Assembly (NCBI GenBank): GCA_002502705.1
Contig: DAQB01000138.1
Coordinates: forward strand, 1-7,563
Direction: 5' to 3'
Source: Thermoplasmatales archaeon UBA582
GTDB taxonomy: Archaea; Thermoplasmatota; Thermoplasmata; Thermoplasmatales; Thermoplasmataceae
DNA: 7,563 nt
Below the pieces are notes generated by a model that saw nothing but the letters and a program-made list of their open reading frames with translations, ran no database searches and had not been told where the DNA came from. The number at the start of each line of letters is the position of its first letter. Position 1 is the first letter of the stretch. Positions 1 through 6,826 of the stretch are shown here, in pieces. The translations under genes and the position numbers were made by a program.

Positions 1-1059
1 TTCCCATAGATCACCGAAACCCTGGGATAAACCGGCATTTGAACATGATGTAGGCTTCAAATAACCCGACTCCATGAAATTTTCCCTGCCTGTCTTTTCG
101 TAATGAGAAAATGCCTTTTCCCATTCAGGTTCAGTCGGCAGTCTTTTTCCAGACCACCGGGCAAAAGCATCAGCCTCAAAGAAGCTGATATGGCTTACCG
201 GTTCACTCAGAACCATTTTCTGTAAACCTGAAAGTGTGAATATACTGTAATCATCGCCTTCATTGACCCAGTATAACGGATATCTTATATTATTTGACCT
301 TACCCAGTTCCAGCCATCTGAAAGCCATAATTCTGGCTTTTGATAACCACCATCCATTATGAAATTCATGAATTCCTGGTTTGTAATCAACCTTGATGAT
401 ATACTGAACGCGTTTAGCCATTCTTTGTGTAATGGAGTCTCGTTGTCAAAGCAAAAACCTGATCCATCAAAGCCAACATTAACAAGACCCTCATCATATG
501 AGTACCATTTTTGTTTCACCGTCTTCGTGGAGGATTGCGTTTTCAGGTCATTTCTGTAGTCTGGATAATCCGGATGGTTGAAAAACGCCATTTTAATGTC
601 CATAAGCAATAGCTCCTGGTGCTGTTCTTCATGGTTTATCCCGAGCTCAATGAGATCCAAAACCTTAGAACCATCCTTATCTTTTTCCAATAGATTTTCA
701 ATTGCACTGTCGATATATTTCCTATATTTCAGTATTTCAGAGACAGTTGGCCTTGAGACATTACCTCTCATATCCTTGGGAAAATATCTTCCAATTCCTT
801 CATAATAAGAATTAAAAAGATAATCATATGAACTGTTGAAAGCTTTGTAATTCGTTATGAATTTTGAAGCTATGAATTTCTCAAAAAACCATGTTGTGTG
901 TGCAAGGTGCCATTTTACCGGGCTGCAGTCAGGATTGGCCTGTATCACCATGTCCTCAATTTCAAGTGGATCAGCTAGCTCCAACGTCCTTGCCCTTGTT
1001 TTCAAATATAGATTTAGAATTTCGCTCGAATTCCTGATAGAGGGGTTAGCGGTCTTCAT
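1..1059 (-). CDS. egtB: EgtB-like ergothioneine sulfoxide synthase (partial, C-terminus beyond window)
   Basis: This is the first 353 codons of a minus-strand gene that runs off the left edge; family members are usually about 420-450 residues. Residues about 15-155 form a DinB-like helical domain. They carry the iron-binding signature: the His of LAHTTWFFE (H54) plus the HxxxHxE motif in NHEEQHQE (H143, H147). A SYYEGIG segment (Y85-Y86) and RGNVSRPTV follow the pattern of the EgtB group. Residues from about 185 onward are an FGE-sulfatase fold, with FSISSRLITNQEFMNFI, LWLSDGW, EPVSHISFFEADAFARW and GKRLPTEPEWEKA, breaking off at GFGDLWE. The family is a non-heme iron enzyme that uses O2 to join cysteine or gamma-glutamylcysteine to hercynine. 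Which thiol is used cannot be read here, though the YY pair hints at the cysteine-using type. An egtD methyltransferase would be expected nearby but lies outside the window if present. The ATG at 1059 follows a good GGAG site. An OvoA-type (ovothiol) enzyme is the main alternative. Confidence 0.88.
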   Translation of the reverse strand, partial: MKTANPSIRNSSEILNLYLKTRARTLELADPLEIEDMVIQANPDCSPVKWHLAHTTWFFEKFIASKFITNYKAFNSSYDYLFNSYYEGIGRYFPKDMRGNVSRPTVSEILKYRKYIDSAIENLLEKDKDGSKVLDLIELGINHEEQHQELLLMDIKMAFFNHPDYPDYRNDLKTQSSTKTVKQKWYSYDEGLVNVGFDGSGFCFDNETPLHKEWLNAFSISSRLITNQEFMNFIMDGGYQKPELWLSDGWNWVRSNNIRYPLYWVNEGDDYSIFTLSGLQKMVLSEPVSHISFFEADAFARWSGKRLPTEPEWEKAFSHYEKTGRENFMESGYLKPTSCSNAGLSQGFGDLWE

Positions 1060-1067
1060 AACGCTTT

Positions 1068-1071
1068 CTCC
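1068..1071 (-). promoter_or_regulatory. Shine-Dalgarno site of egtB
   Basis: GGAG lies 8 bases before the ATG at 1059 and fixes that start. It also sits inside a five-codon reading frame (ATG at 1073, Met-Glu-Lys-Ala-Leu). The TGA of that frame overlaps the egtB ATG as ATGA. Whether the mini-frame is translated is unknown. Most other genes in the window lack such a site. Confidence 0.6.
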
Positions 1072-1115
1072 ATTAGCTCATTGATTTTAAGTTTTGTACA
1101 ATAATGAAAATGCCC

Positions 1116-1123
1116 ATAATATG
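1116..1123 (-). promoter_or_regulatory. Possible TATA box for egtB
   Basis: CATATTAT on the minus strand would place the transcription start near 1093. That gives an untranslated leader of about 34 bases holding the GGAG site. This agrees with egtB being a leadered transcript. It is AT-rich sequence, so the call is weak. Confidence 0.3.
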
Positions 1124-1161
1124 TTCATCTATTCGTTAAATGCAATGAAGTGAAACCTGTT

Positions 1162-1167
1162 AAAAAA
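1162..1167 (-). terminator. Oligo-T tract downstream of the zinc-ribbon gene
   Basis: Six consecutive T on the minus strand lie about 75 bases after the stop of the zinc-ribbon membrane protein gene and before egtB. Archaeal RNA polymerase terminates at oligo-T tracts, so this could separate the two transcription units. An inverted repeat precedes it, but at 13 bases' distance. Confidence 0.35.
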
Positions 1168-1180
1168 TGCAAGTATTGTT

Positions 1181-1199
1181 AAATTTACCTGATAAATTT
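1181..1199. repeat. Perfect 19-base inverted repeat (7-base arms, 5-base spacer)
   Basis: AAATTTA-CCTGA-TAAATTT lies between the zinc-ribbon gene and egtB. The arms contain only A and T. It could be a dyad operator for a dimeric regulator, or a weak hairpin that helps termination before the T tract at 1162-1167. It is about 60 bases upstream of the proposed egtB TATA box, so direct repression of egtB by blocking that box is unlikely. Confidence 0.4.
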
Positions 1200-1241
1200 C
1201 AGATCAAGTGAAAAGGGGTGATTAATAATCAGGATGTGAAT

Positions 1242-2057
1242 TCAGGTCTCGACTTTGGATTTCTTTGAGGCTTTCACGACTAGGCTTTCAATCTGCCTTT
1301 TGGCATTCTGAGCATCTTCAAGGTTTAGATACTTAAGCTGGCGACCCAAAATTCTCAAGCTTTTTTTAGGTGATTTAATTTTTAATTTCTTCTTAATTAT
1401 TTTATCGTTTTCTGGCTCAGCCGCCATTGTTTTGTCAATATCAGGTATTGATTTCTCTTGCATTTTTCTGGAGTTACGATCAAACAATTTCGTTTGAATA
1501 ATAACATTTGCCAGGCCGAATTTTGTTAAACCTTTTTGTGAAATAATGACCCCTGAGATCTCGCTTATTGGTGTTACGTAATCAAGCAAATTACCGTTTC
1601 TAAACACAAAAATGATTACACTGTTTTGTGTAATCAAATACCTGACCGCAAAAAATCCCCAGAGATTCTTTTTAAGTTTAAGATATGTAAGTGGTACTGT
1701 TGCAAGATAAAAGACCAATATTATTACCGTAGCAATAATGAATGGACCGAATAGACCAGAAAAACCACCGTTTAATAGAGGGAGGATTACGGAAATAGGA
1801 GTTGAAATAGCAACTGCAGCCATATTTTGTTTCATCAGGTGCTTGTATATTACAGGATTAGGCCTGTATTCTGCAATTATTAGATTCCTTTTCTTTGTGT
1901 TCTGGTAAGAAAGATTTGATTGTATTTCTGTTTCTATGTTGATTCCTTTATTCTTATGAGACCTAATAGCATCCGGGAGAATGAAGCCGCAATTTGAGCA
2001 CACAGAACTGCTTACTTCATTTTCAGCTCCGCAGTTCGAACAAATCTTGTACTTCAT
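1242..2057 (-). CDS. Zinc-ribbon membrane protein with PH-like (bPH2/DUF304-type) domain
   Basis: This is a 271-residue protein when begun at the ATG at 2057. It opens with MKYKICSNCG, and C6, C9, C20 and C23 form a CxxC-x10-CxxC zinc ribbon. A polar linker (about 30-70) follows, then two hydrophobic helices (about 78-95 and 106-125), which indicate a membrane hairpin. Residues about 138-190 (RYLITQNSVIIFVFRNGNLL to FGLANVIIQT) match the strand pattern of bacterial PH-like domains of the YdbS/YdbT type. A charged Lys-rich stretch (about 192-233) interrupts this domain before its closing strand and helix (LNLEDAQNAKRQIESLV). The function is unknown; a scaffold or sensor at the inner face of the membrane is a guess. 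The frame stays open to an ATG at 2198, which would add 47 residues. I prefer 2057 because zinc-ribbon proteins of this build usually begin just before the first CxxC. A TATA-like box at 2238-2246 would suit the longer form better, so the start is unsettled. Confidence 0.7.
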   Translation of the reverse strand: MKYKICSNCGAENEVSSSVCSNCGFILPDAIRSHKNKGINIETEIQSNLSYQNTKKRNLIIAEYRPNPVIYKHLMKQNMAAVAISTPISVILPLLNGGFSGLFGPFIIATVIILVFYLATVPLTYLKLKKNLWGFFAVRYLITQNSVIIFVFRNGNLLDYVTPISEISGVIISQKGLTKFGLANVIIQTKLFDRNSRKMQEKSIPDIDKTMAAEPENDKIIKKKLKIKSPKKSLRILGRQLKYLNLEDAQNAKRQIESLVVKASKKSKVET

Positions 2058-2237
2058 ATAACCGGGAATCGATTTAAAATAATTGAACATTTTTATTAAG
2101 AAGATTAAATCTGCGGAGTGTCCTTTCTGACAGCAAAAGATTGTCTTTGATTTTATCTGAGCAAAAATGAATAACACTTTAGATTGCAATCTCGTCATGA
2201 AGGCAAATGGATGCGGGGAGGAAAAATAAATCAGTGA

Positions 2238-2246
2238 TATATTAAA
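2238..2246 (-). promoter_or_regulatory. Possible TATA box of the zinc-ribbon gene
   Basis: TTTAATATA on the minus strand would place the transcription start near 2216. The leader would be about 18 bases for the ATG at 2198, or about 160 bases for the preferred ATG at 2057. A second, weaker candidate (TTATTTTAAA, about 2074-2083) lies closer to the latter. It forms half of the divergent promoter region shared with the MFS gene. Confidence 0.4.
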
Positions 2247-2318
2247 GCGAGAGAATAAAAATTGTTAGTATTTCCGCCAAATTCTTTCCTATGCATTCAT
2301 TGATAAAGAGCAAATGAA

Positions 2319-2328
2319 ATATAATATA
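2319..2328 (+). promoter_or_regulatory. TATA box of the MFS transporter gene
   Basis: ATATAATATA is centred about 32 bases before the ATG at 2356. Archaeal spacing puts the transcription start around 2350, which gives an almost leaderless mRNA. No Shine-Dalgarno sequence precedes the ATG, which fits. Confidence 0.55.
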
Positions 2329-2355
2329 GCGTTTCATCATCCAGCGCTGTAATCA

Positions 2356-3549
2356 ATGGCCAGGTTGCCAATTTTTTTCTATAGATATTTGGGTTCTAGG
2401 TTTTTGAGCAGCATTGTTTCCAACGCATTTGCTGTATACTTTCTCTGGGAAATTGTTGTTACATTCAAATCAGTATTTCTTGCAGGCTTAATTCCTACCA
2501 TTTCACTGGCATCAGATCTGATTTTGGTTATACCGATCGGACATTTAATAGACAGGTTTAACAGCACCAAACTTGGGATGTTATCATCTTTGGTATTAAT
2601 CCTGGGTGTGGCATTTTTATTGACTGGAGATTCAATATTTTTAATCTACACTGCGACGATATTCATTACACTCGGTGTTACGATGAAGGGAGATGCAATA
2701 TCTGCAACCACGAAGAAGAATCTTGACACAGAGCAATTTATGTCAGCAAACCAAAGGCTTCAGGGCGCAGGTTATGCTTCTGCCCTGACGGGTGCTTTAT
2801 TCGGGGGATTCTCCATCATATATCTAACGAGATACTTTGTGTTTATAATTTTTATAATGGCAATCGCATCTTTTCTTCTTTCCTTTCCAATCAAGGAGGC
2901 TAAAAATACCGATAATCAGGTTAAGCTAAGATCTCAATTATCTTCTTCGCTCGGGTTTCTAAAGAAAATCACTGGTTTCCTGGCAGTTGGTTTTGTGCTT
3001 AATGGCCTGATTGAGAGTCTTGACGTGTACTCATCGGGTCTCTTTCATCTTGTTCTTAAGGTCAGCCCGGTCTATTACACATTATTTGTTGCATTTCTAT
3101 CGATTGGAGGTATAATTGGCTCGTTCGCATCTGGCCTATTGCAACGGTATGTTAACACTGCCCACCGGATATCGCTCCTCATCGTACTGTTTTCTCCTGC
3201 TATACTGTTTATTGCACTCGTGAAAAGCGCAATAGGTGATATTACTGATTCATTCTTAATTGGGTTTCTGCTTCCGGTCATAAATATCCCGCTCTCAGTT
3301 AATCTGATGAAAGTCATACCTAGAAATATCTATGGAAAGGTGATGGCTTTTCTGAGGGTATTTCTAGGGGGGGCTACGCCAGCCTTGGCTGCAGTTTTTT
3401 CTTTTCTTGCTTTATTTTTTAGCGTAAATTCCATCTTTTTATACGTGGGAATTATTTTATTCCCCGTTTGTGCGCTTTCCTTCAAGGCCCTCCCTAGATT
3501 CTTTGCAATGGCGAATAACGAAAAACAGAATTCTGAAGGATCAACTTAA
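2356..3549 (+). CDS. MFS transporter (12-helix permease, substrate unknown)
   Basis: This is a 397-residue, strongly hydrophobic protein with about 12 predicted membrane helices, the usual size for the major facilitator superfamily. The loop after helix 2 carries the motif A pattern at residues 62-74 (GHLIDRFNSTKLG, with D66 and R67). The segment DTEQFMSANQRLQGAGYASALTGALFGG (about 124-151, given here only by its ends and spacing) matches the helix 4-5 pattern of drug- or siderophore-exporter-like MFS proteins. There, a conserved Asn-containing SAN precedes a Gly-rich helix. A polar loop near 183-200 divides the two halves. A short charged tail ends the protein, with no extra domain. It acts in the cytoplasmic membrane and is probably proton-coupled. 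The gene stands alone: it diverges from the zinc-ribbon gene and converges on hemH, with a 48-base gap. Export of a metabolite or drug is possible, but nothing in the sequence fixes the substrate. Confidence 0.85.
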   Translation: MARLPIFFYRYLGSRFLSSIVSNAFAVYFLWEIVVTFKSVFLAGLIPTISLASDLILVIPIGHLIDRFNSTKLGMLSSLVLILGVAFLLTGDSIFLIYTATIFITLGVTMKGDAISATTKKNLDTEQFMSANQRLQGAGYASALTGALFGGFSIIYLTRYFVFIIFIMAIASFLLSFPIKEAKNTDNQVKLRSQLSSSLGFLKKITGFLAVGFVLNGLIESLDVYSSGLFHLVLKVSPVYYTLFVAFLSIGGIIGSFASGLLQRYVNTAHRISLLIVLFSPAILFIALVKSAIGDITDSFLIGFLLPVINIPLSVNLMKVIPRNIYGKVMAFLRVFLGGATPALAAVFSFLALFFSVNSIFLYVGIILFPVCALSFKALPRFFAMANNEKQNSEGST

Positions 3550-3597
3550 TAATTATGGCTCAACCTATGATATTGCAAGGATTACTTTCACCAAATC

Positions 3598-4488
3598 TTA
3601 TTGCAGATGTGACATGATTACTGAAGACAGGAAATCAACGAAATCATCTGAGTCATCCATCAACTTTACTCTCGCATATTTTATCCCCTTTTCAGAAAGA
3701 AATTTCGAAAAATCAAGATCCAGATCATATAATACCTCAAGATGTTCATAACAGAATCCTATAGGGGCTACAAGGGCAGATTTCATCTCTATATCCTCAG
3801 TTACAACTTTCTGGATAGCCGGTTCAAGCCATGAACTCCCATATTTACTTCTGCTCTGGAATCCTGTAATAGTCTTTATTGACTGGAACGAGTTTGCAAT
3901 TTTTCTGCTGAATTCATAAAAAGATTCCTTGTATATTACCTCTGGACTTCTCCCGGTTGGCAGGCTGTGAGCTGTAAGAACAAGCCTGTCATAGTTTCCT
4001 TTTTGTAGAATTTCTCTGATCAGTGAAACCCATATACTGAGGTATCCGTCATATTGATAAATTCCATTAATTGAATGCCTTCTTCCTTTGTACCCATTCT
4101 TTTCAAGCTCTGCTGAAAATGGCACGGAATATGAGCTGTATACACCGTCTGATGGAAATGGAAATAATGGCAGTTCTACAACATCAGAATAATTATCTTC
4201 CACAATTCTGTCAGCGATCACTTCCAGTTTTGGGTGCCAGTGCTTGAATGCCAGGAATGTGTCAACTCCAATGTCTGATAGTTTATGAGTAAGTTTCTTT
4301 GTCAGAGATTCCAGAATATGGTTCGAGGGCGATTTGTTGCCAAAAAGCGTGTACTTCTTGAGATTATCAGCCCTTGCATCTGGAGGGACCGGCATTTTCC
4401 CAAATATATCCTGTAGATAGGCATCGATATCATTTATGTTTTCAGGACTTCCATAGGCCATTATAACCGCTGCTTTCTTATTTTCCAT
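3598..4488 (-). CDS. hemH: Ferrochelatase, probably coproporphyrin-type (CpfC-like)
   Basis: This 296-residue protein inserts Fe2+ into a porphyrin in the cytosol. Visible signatures are MAYGSP near the start (Y12, matching the iron-contacting Tyr13 of the Bacillus enzyme), LTAHSLP with the metal-binding H174, the substrate-loop segment GFQSRSKYGSSWLEP (209-223), and PIGFCYEHLEVLYDLD with the catalytic Glu E251. The MAYG opening, the AHSLP form and the short length resemble Gram-positive ferrochelatases, which act on coproporphyrin III. There is no C-terminal extension and no cysteine cluster, so no 2Fe-2S site is likely. The start ATG overlaps the end of hemE by 11 bases, with GGTG 7 bases ahead (4496-4499) inside hemE, so translation is probably coupled. 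The next step (coproheme decarboxylase) is not in the window. Protoporphyrin IX as substrate cannot be excluded. The identity as a ferrochelatase is secure; the porphyrin used is inferred. Confidence 0.93.
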   Translation of the reverse strand: MENKKAAVIMAYGSPENINDIDAYLQDIFGKMPVPPDARADNLKKYTLFGNKSPSNHILESLTKKLTHKLSDIGVDTFLAFKHWHPKLEVIADRIVEDNYSDVVELPLFPFPSDGVYSSYSVPFSAELEKNGYKGRRHSINGIYQYDGYLSIWVSLIREILQKGNYDRLVLTAHSLPTGRSPEVIYKESFYEFSRKIANSFQSIKTITGFQSRSKYGSSWLEPAIQKVVTEDIEMKSALVAPIGFCYEHLEVLYDLDLDFSKFLSEKGIKYARVKLMDDSDDFVDFLSSVIMSHLQ

Positions 4489-5494
4489 AAGTATGCACCA
4501 TTTTTACTATTTCTTTCAAGCATTCAACATTTGAGGTGGGAAGAACCCCATGACCAAGGTTAAAGACATATCTGTCTATCAACTTTGCATCGTCTAGAAT
4601 TCTCCTCGTTTCGGATAATGCAACCTCCGGACTTAAGGTCGTATATACAGGATCAAGGTTCCCCTGCATCCCCTTTTCAAATTTGCAGGTTGAATGAATA
4701 TAAGATAAAAGGGATCTCGAATCCATGGAAAGAAAATCAAACTCAGTCTTTGAAAGCTCTTTCGCATAAGATCCTGTCCTGGTTGAAAAATATACATTAA
4801 AAGCATATTTTGATATTTCAGAAGAAAGCGGTTGAAGATATTTATTTAAATACAGATCAAAAAGGCCGTATGGAAGAGATCCAGCCCAGCTGTCAAAAAT
4901 CTGGATTGCACCTGCACCAGCATTTATCTGCTTTTTAGAGATGGTGATGATCATCTCAAGAATCCGGTCCATAAGTTCACTGAAGCGGCTTTCCTCTTTC
5001 ATCATGAAATGAATTGTCTTTTCAAGGTCTCTGTCGGATGATCCGGCTATTATGTAAGAAGCCAGCGTAATCGGTCCTCCCACAAAGCCATAAAGAAACG
5101 TATCGGGGTGCCTTTCCTTGAATAATCTTATGCCAGGTTCAAGCGCATATTTATCCTTGTCGGGATCGTAATTATGCCCAATCCTTGAGTTTGTCTTTGG
5201 TGTAATGACAGGCCCAACTTTTTCCATGAAATCCAGGTTGAAACCCATTGCCTCGAAAGGGAGAGTAATATCGTAAAAAATTATTGAAGCGTCTACTCCG
5301 ATATCCTCCACTGGCGAATATGAGATTTGTGAAATCAGATCGGGATTGGCGCATATTTCCTTTATCGATTTATTTCTTCTTACCTTCATGTAAGATGGAA
5401 GATATCTTCCTGCCTGTCTCATAAACCAGACAGGTATATTGTCAGATAAACCACTCAAAGCAGATTTAAACTCGCTTTTATGCATATATTTCAC
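4478..5494 (-). CDS. hemE: Uroporphyrinogen decarboxylase
   Basis: HemE removes four acetate carboxyls from uroporphyrinogen III to give coproporphyrinogen III. At 338 residues it has the normal family length, and all main signatures are intact. These are [13 protein letters not shown] (R26 and R30, substrate binding), FYDIT (D75, the key catalytic Asp), [12 protein letters not shown] (136-147, with Y147), IFDSWAG (S202), QGNLDP (277-282) and NLGHGVLP (H315). It lies between asnS and hemH. The listed start is a GTG whose bases overlap the asnS TGA as GTGA. An in-frame ATG at 5485, three codons later, is equally possible, because that same GTGA would then serve as a partial ribosome site 5 bases ahead. 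Translation coupling to asnS is likely in either case. The bacterial-type active site is complete, so the enzyme should be functional. Confidence 0.96.
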   Translation of the reverse strand: MKYMHKSEFKSALSGLSDNIPVWFMRQAGRYLPSYMKVRRNKSIKEICANPDLISQISYSPVEDIGVDASIIFYDITLPFEAMGFNLDFMEKVGPVITPKTNSRIGHNYDPDKDKYALEPGIRLFKERHPDTFLYGFVGGPITLASYIIAGSSDRDLEKTIHFMMKEESRFSELMDRILEMIITISKKQINAGAGAIQIFDSWAGSLPYGLFDLYLNKYLQPLSSEISKYAFNVYFSTRTGSYAKELSKTEFDFLSMDSRSLLSYIHSTCKFEKGMQGNLDPVYTTLSPEVALSETRRILDDAKLIDRYVFNLGHGVLPTSNVECLKEIVKMVHTYGK

Positions 5495-6780
5495 GGCGTA
5501 ATTCTTCTCATTGTTCTGGGAAATGGGATTGCATCACGGATGCTTTCAAGACCACAGATCCACCAAACAAGCCTGTCCATTCCAAGGCCAAAGCCAGAAT
5601 GCGGGACGCTTCCATATTTTCTTAAGTCAACGTACCATGAATATGCAGATGGATCTAAATTCATTGCTTTCATTCTTTCCTGAAGAACTGGAAGCTCCCA
5701 AATTCTCTCTCCGCCACCGATTATTTCTCCACAGCCTTCAGGTGCCAACAAATCATGGCAGAGAATCTCTGAAGGATTGTCAGGATCAGGCCGATGATAG
5801 AATGCCTTCAGTTCAATGGGATAATGCGTAACGAATAGAGGTTTATCAAAGTGCTTTGTGATTTCCCTTTCCTCATCTGCACCTAAGTCATCCATGTATT
5901 TCAGATTCATTCCCCAGTCCTGTGCATTCTTTATCAGATCTTTGTATTTCATTCTGGGGAAAGGAGATTTAACAAGTTTAAGAGGCGCAGTATCTCTTTT
6001 CAGAATTGCAAATTCTTTCTGGTTTTCATCGAGACATCTTTGAACAATGTAATCAATCATTCTCTCCTCAATGGACATCATTTCCTCATTTCCAATCCAG
6101 GCTACTTCGCCTTCCGCATGCCAGTATTCTGTCAGGTGCCTCCTCGTTCTTGATTTCTCGGCACGGAAGCTTGGCGCAATTGTAAATACTTTTTCCAGAC
6201 TGAAAATCATTGTCTCAAGGTAGAACTGGGAGCTTTGTGTTAGGAACGCCTCCTGATCGAAGAATGGCACCTTGAAAAGCGTGGATCCTCCCTCTGTTGC
6301 GGTCGAAACCATCATTGGCCCCTGGACTTCATAAAAACCCTCATTGTAAAAAAAATCGGAAAAAGCATGAAATATGTTTGATCTTATCTTAAGCATAGCA
6401 GTAAATTCTTGGCTTCTAACCCATAAATGCCTGATGTCTAAGAGAAATTCTTCTGATTTATCCTTGGTTATAGGAAATGAGTCGTTTCTCTGATATATCT
6501 TGGCATCAGTAACCTTTATTTCATAACCTGAGGAGCTCCTCTCGTCTTTATACACGATACCAGTTAATTCTAAACTGCTTTCGATCGTCAGATTTTTCAA
6601 TTTATCGTAGATTTCACCATTCAGTTCATCCTGTTTTGCTGTGCACTGTATTATGCCCGTTGAGTCTCTCAGCACAATAAAGGTAATTTTTCCACTTGAC
6701 CTTGTTCTATAGACCCACCCATGTATCTTTACAGGCTGGTTTAAAAGATTCCCAGTCAGAATTTCTGCAATTGAGTTCAT
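5491..6780 (-). CDS. asnS: Asparaginyl-tRNA synthetase
   Basis: This 429-residue class IIb synthetase charges tRNA-Asn with asparagine. The N-terminal OB-fold anticodon-binding domain covers about 15-97 ([20 protein letters not shown], then IIQCTA). The catalytic core follows: [11 protein letters not shown] (113-123), [10 protein letters not shown] (162-171), the motif 2 region [19 protein letters not shown] (205-223), [11 protein letters not shown] (318-328), [17 protein letters not shown] (344-360) and motif 3 [12 protein letters not shown] (396-407). The EGGSTLF and YPIELKAFY forms favour AsnRS over AspRS and over the AsnRS-like amide ligases, which lack the anticodon domain. A dedicated AsnRS implies that tRNA-Asn is charged directly. 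It is the first gene of the asnS-hemE-hemH group. The ATG has no Shine-Dalgarno site but has a TATA-like box about 30 bases upstream, so the mRNA is probably leaderless. Confidence 0.96.
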   Translation of the reverse strand: MNSIAEILTGNLLNQPVKIHGWVYRTRSSGKITFIVLRDSTGIIQCTAKQDELNGEIYDKLKNLTIESSLELTGIVYKDERSSSGYEIKVTDAKIYQRNDSFPITKDKSEEFLLDIRHLWVRSQEFTAMLKIRSNIFHAFSDFFYNEGFYEVQGPMMVSTATEGGSTLFKVPFFDQEAFLTQSSQFYLETMIFSLEKVFTIAPSFRAEKSRTRRHLTEYWHAEGEVAWIGNEEMMSIEERMIDYIVQRCLDENQKEFAILKRDTAPLKLVKSPFPRMKYKDLIKNAQDWGMNLKYMDDLGADEEREITKHFDKPLFVTHYPIELKAFYHRPDPDNPSEILCHDLLAPEGCGEIIGGGERIWELPVLQERMKAMNLDPSAYSWYVDLRKYGSVPHSGFGLGMDRLVWWICGLESIRDAIPFPRTMRRITP

Positions 6781-6804
6781 TCAGATAGGGATATTAAAAG
6801 ACGG

Positions 6805-6815
6805 AAATAAGTTTT
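6805..6815 (-). promoter_or_regulatory. TATA-like box of the asnS-hemE-hemH operon
   Basis: AAAACTTATTT lies 25-35 bases before the asnS ATG, the position expected if transcription starts at or next to the start codon. It sits in the 46-base gap after the DUF309 gene. Read-through from that gene is also possible, because no oligo-T tract follows its stop. Confidence 0.4.
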
Positions 6816-6826
6816 AACACTACTTT

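Noticed and set aside
359..1084. Three plus-strand open frames of 66-75 codons in the left part
   Set aside because: They are antisense to egtB, whose domain motifs run without a break through the same bases.
3550..3597. Possible terminator between the convergent MFS and hemH genes
   Set aside because: I found neither a T tract of five or more nor a convincing hairpin on either strand in these 48 bases.
3470..3751. Plus-strand open frame of 93 codons spanning the end of the MFS gene and the end of hemH
   Set aside because: It overlaps two well-supported genes in other frames and has a low-complexity, Ser/Arg-rich translation with no recognisable domain.
5511..5831. Plus-strand open frame of 106 codons opposite asnS
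   Set aside because: It lies wholly antisense to the conserved C-terminal catalytic part of AsnRS, whose motifs fully explain the sequence.
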